From NCBI GenBank assembly GCA_946480995.1, contig CAMLMF010000160.1, positions 1 through 6,268 on the forward strand: a stretch of DNA of 6,268 nt, written 5' to 3'. Origin of the DNA: an uncultured Bdellovibrio sp. GTDB taxonomy: Bacteria > Bdellovibrionota > Bdellovibrionia > Bdellovibrionales > Bdellovibrionaceae. Below the pieces are notes generated by a model. It searched no databases, was not told where the DNA came from, and worked only from the letters and a program-made list of their open reading frames with translations. The position numbers were made by a program, and so were the translations under genes. Numbering within the stretch: position 1 is the first letter of the stretch; every line of letters begins with the position of its first letter. Shown here one piece after another: positions 5,210 through 6,268 of this stretch.

Positions 5210-6268
5210 TTACTCCGCGTTCGATCGCGACATCTTTTGCTAACTCGTATCCCGCATCTAAGTGTCTGAACACACCCATCGCCGGATCTGCCGTAAGGAC
5301 TCGCTCTAAGCGGCGCGCCGCTTTTTCAGTGCCATCGGCAACGATCACTTGTCCTGCGTGCTGACTGTAACCCATGCCCACACCACCACCGTGATGCAAG
5401 CTGACCCACGTCGCGCCACAAGCCGTGTTTACTAAGGCGTTAAGCAAAGCCCAGTCACTGACAGCATCAGAGCCGTCTTTCATCGCTTCAGTTTCGCGAT
5501 TTGGTGAAGCCACTGAACCACAATCCAAGTGATCGCGACCAATAACAATCGGCGCTTTCACTTTGCCTTCGGCCACCAATTTATTAAACAACAATCCCGC
5601 TTTCGCACGTTCGCCGTATTCCAACCAGCAAATGCGCGCTGGCAAACCTTGGAAAGCAATGCGTTCTTCGGCCATATCCAACCAACGCAAAAGATCTTTT
5701 TTGTGCGGGAACAGTTCACGAAGAGCATTATCAGTCACTTTGATATCTTCAGGATCTCCCGACAGCGCCACCCAACGGAAAGGGCCACTGCCTTTGCAGA
5801 AGAGTGGACGAATGTAAGCTGGCACAAATCCAGGATAATCAAACGCGTTTTCAACTCCGGCTTCAAGCGCGCGCGCACGCAAATTATTGCCGTAATCGAA
5901 AGTCACAGCGCCGCGATCTTTCATCGCGAGCATCCCGCGCACATGTTTTGCCATCGCTGCGTAAGCTGCTTCTAAATAAGCCTTTTGATCGCGCGTGCGG
6001 AATTCTTGTGCGGTTTCTACGGTGTAACCTTCAGGAATATATCCCACCAATGGGTCGTGGGCTGAAGTTTGATCCGTTAAAAGATCAGGAATAAAATTCT
6101 TTTCCATCAATTGATGAATCACAGTCGCCATGTTGCCTAACAACGCGATGGATTTTGCTTCACCCGCTGCTGTGTATTTGCGAACACGCGCAATCGCATC
6201 ATCGATATCTGTTGCCACTTCATCCACGTATTTGGTTTCAAGACGCTTTTGAATACGAGTTGGGTCAA
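5193..6268 (-). CDS. hutU: Urocanate hydratase (urocanase), C-terminal part, runs off right edge
   Basis: Urocanase converts urocanate plus water to 4-imidazolone-5-propionate, the second step of histidine degradation, in the cytoplasm and with a tightly bound NAD+ cofactor. The frame enters from the right edge (first whole codon at 6266) and gives 357 residues to the TAA stop at 5193. The family is normally about 550 long, so roughly the first 195 residues lie outside. Family-diagnostic stretches are visible: [12 protein letters not shown] (about 61-72), FDYGNN (about 123-128), LPARICW with Cys213, which corresponds to the conserved catalytic-region Cys of known urocanases, then the block around [19 protein letters not shown], and [11 protein letters not shown]. 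All appear intact and no frameshift is present. The C-terminus ends soon after the last conserved block, as is usual. Other hut genes such as hutH, if linked, would be beyond the edge; none are downstream here. Identification is very secure. Confidence 0.97.
   Translation of the reverse strand, partial: DPTRIQKRLETKYVDEVATDIDDAIARVRKYTAAGEAKSIALLGNMATVIHQLMEKNFIPDLLTDQTSAHDPLVGYIPEGYTVETAQEFRTRDQKAYLEAAYAAMAKHVRGMLAMKDRGAVTFDYGNNLRARALEAGVENAFDYPGFVPAYIRPLFCKGSGPFRWVALSGDPEDIKVTDNALRELFPHKKDLLRWLDMAEERIAFQGLPARICWLEYGERAKAGLLFNKLVAEGKVKAPIVIGRDHLDCGSVASPNRETEAMKDGSDAVSDWALLNALVNTACGATWVSLHHGGGVGMGYSQHAGQVIVADGTEKAARRLERVLTADPAMGVFRHLDAGYELAKDVAIERGVKSLWL

Noticed and set aside
5529..5975. 148-codon plus-strand frame inside hutU
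   Set aside because: The opposite strand is unmistakable urocanase; this is a shadow frame with no ribosome-binding site and no family resemblance.

Overview
The window looks like ordinary chromosome from a Gram-negative bacterium whose genes code mostly for envelope proteins. Several genes encode cleavable signal peptides, and there is one lipobox. Base composition is moderate, in the mid-40s to about 50% GC by eye. Protein style and codon use remind me of the predatory genus Bdellovibrio or a relative. That is an impression from style, not from a database match. No mobile element, CRISPR array, tRNA or rRNA is visible.

Left half, minus strand (about 2293 down to 1): three genes are packed as one apparent operon. 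In transcription order they are a TPR-type outer-membrane lipoprotein (2293-1544), a secreted probable beta-barrel protein with an NPAG motif (1553-537, GTG start), and a secreted or membrane protein cut by the left edge (540-1). Neighbours overlap by 10 and 4 bases, so translation is probably coupled. A shared role in the envelope is inferred, but no precise function can be given.

Middle, plus strand: a 139-base divergent control region (2294-2432) separates that operon from a second pair. The pair is a secreted 435-residue protein with an NlpC/P60-like Cys/His arrangement (2433-3740) and, 10 bases on, a membrane-anchored protein with a Pro/Ala-rich linker and a Cys-rich tail (3751-4455). 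Next comes a small multi-pass membrane protein (4540-4971). Its promoter and ribosome-binding site lie in a perfect 8-bp inverted repeat.

Right part, minus strand: the C-terminal 357 residues of urocanate hydratase (HutU, histidine degradation) run off the right edge. Between HutU and the membrane protein is a very short gene (5071-4943, minus) for a 42-residue signal-peptide-bearing protein. It has a strong Shine-Dalgarno sequence and a candidate extended -10 promoter, and its 3' end overlaps the convergent membrane-protein gene by 29 bases. This small gene and the inverted repeats around the two -10 elements are the least conventional parts of the window.
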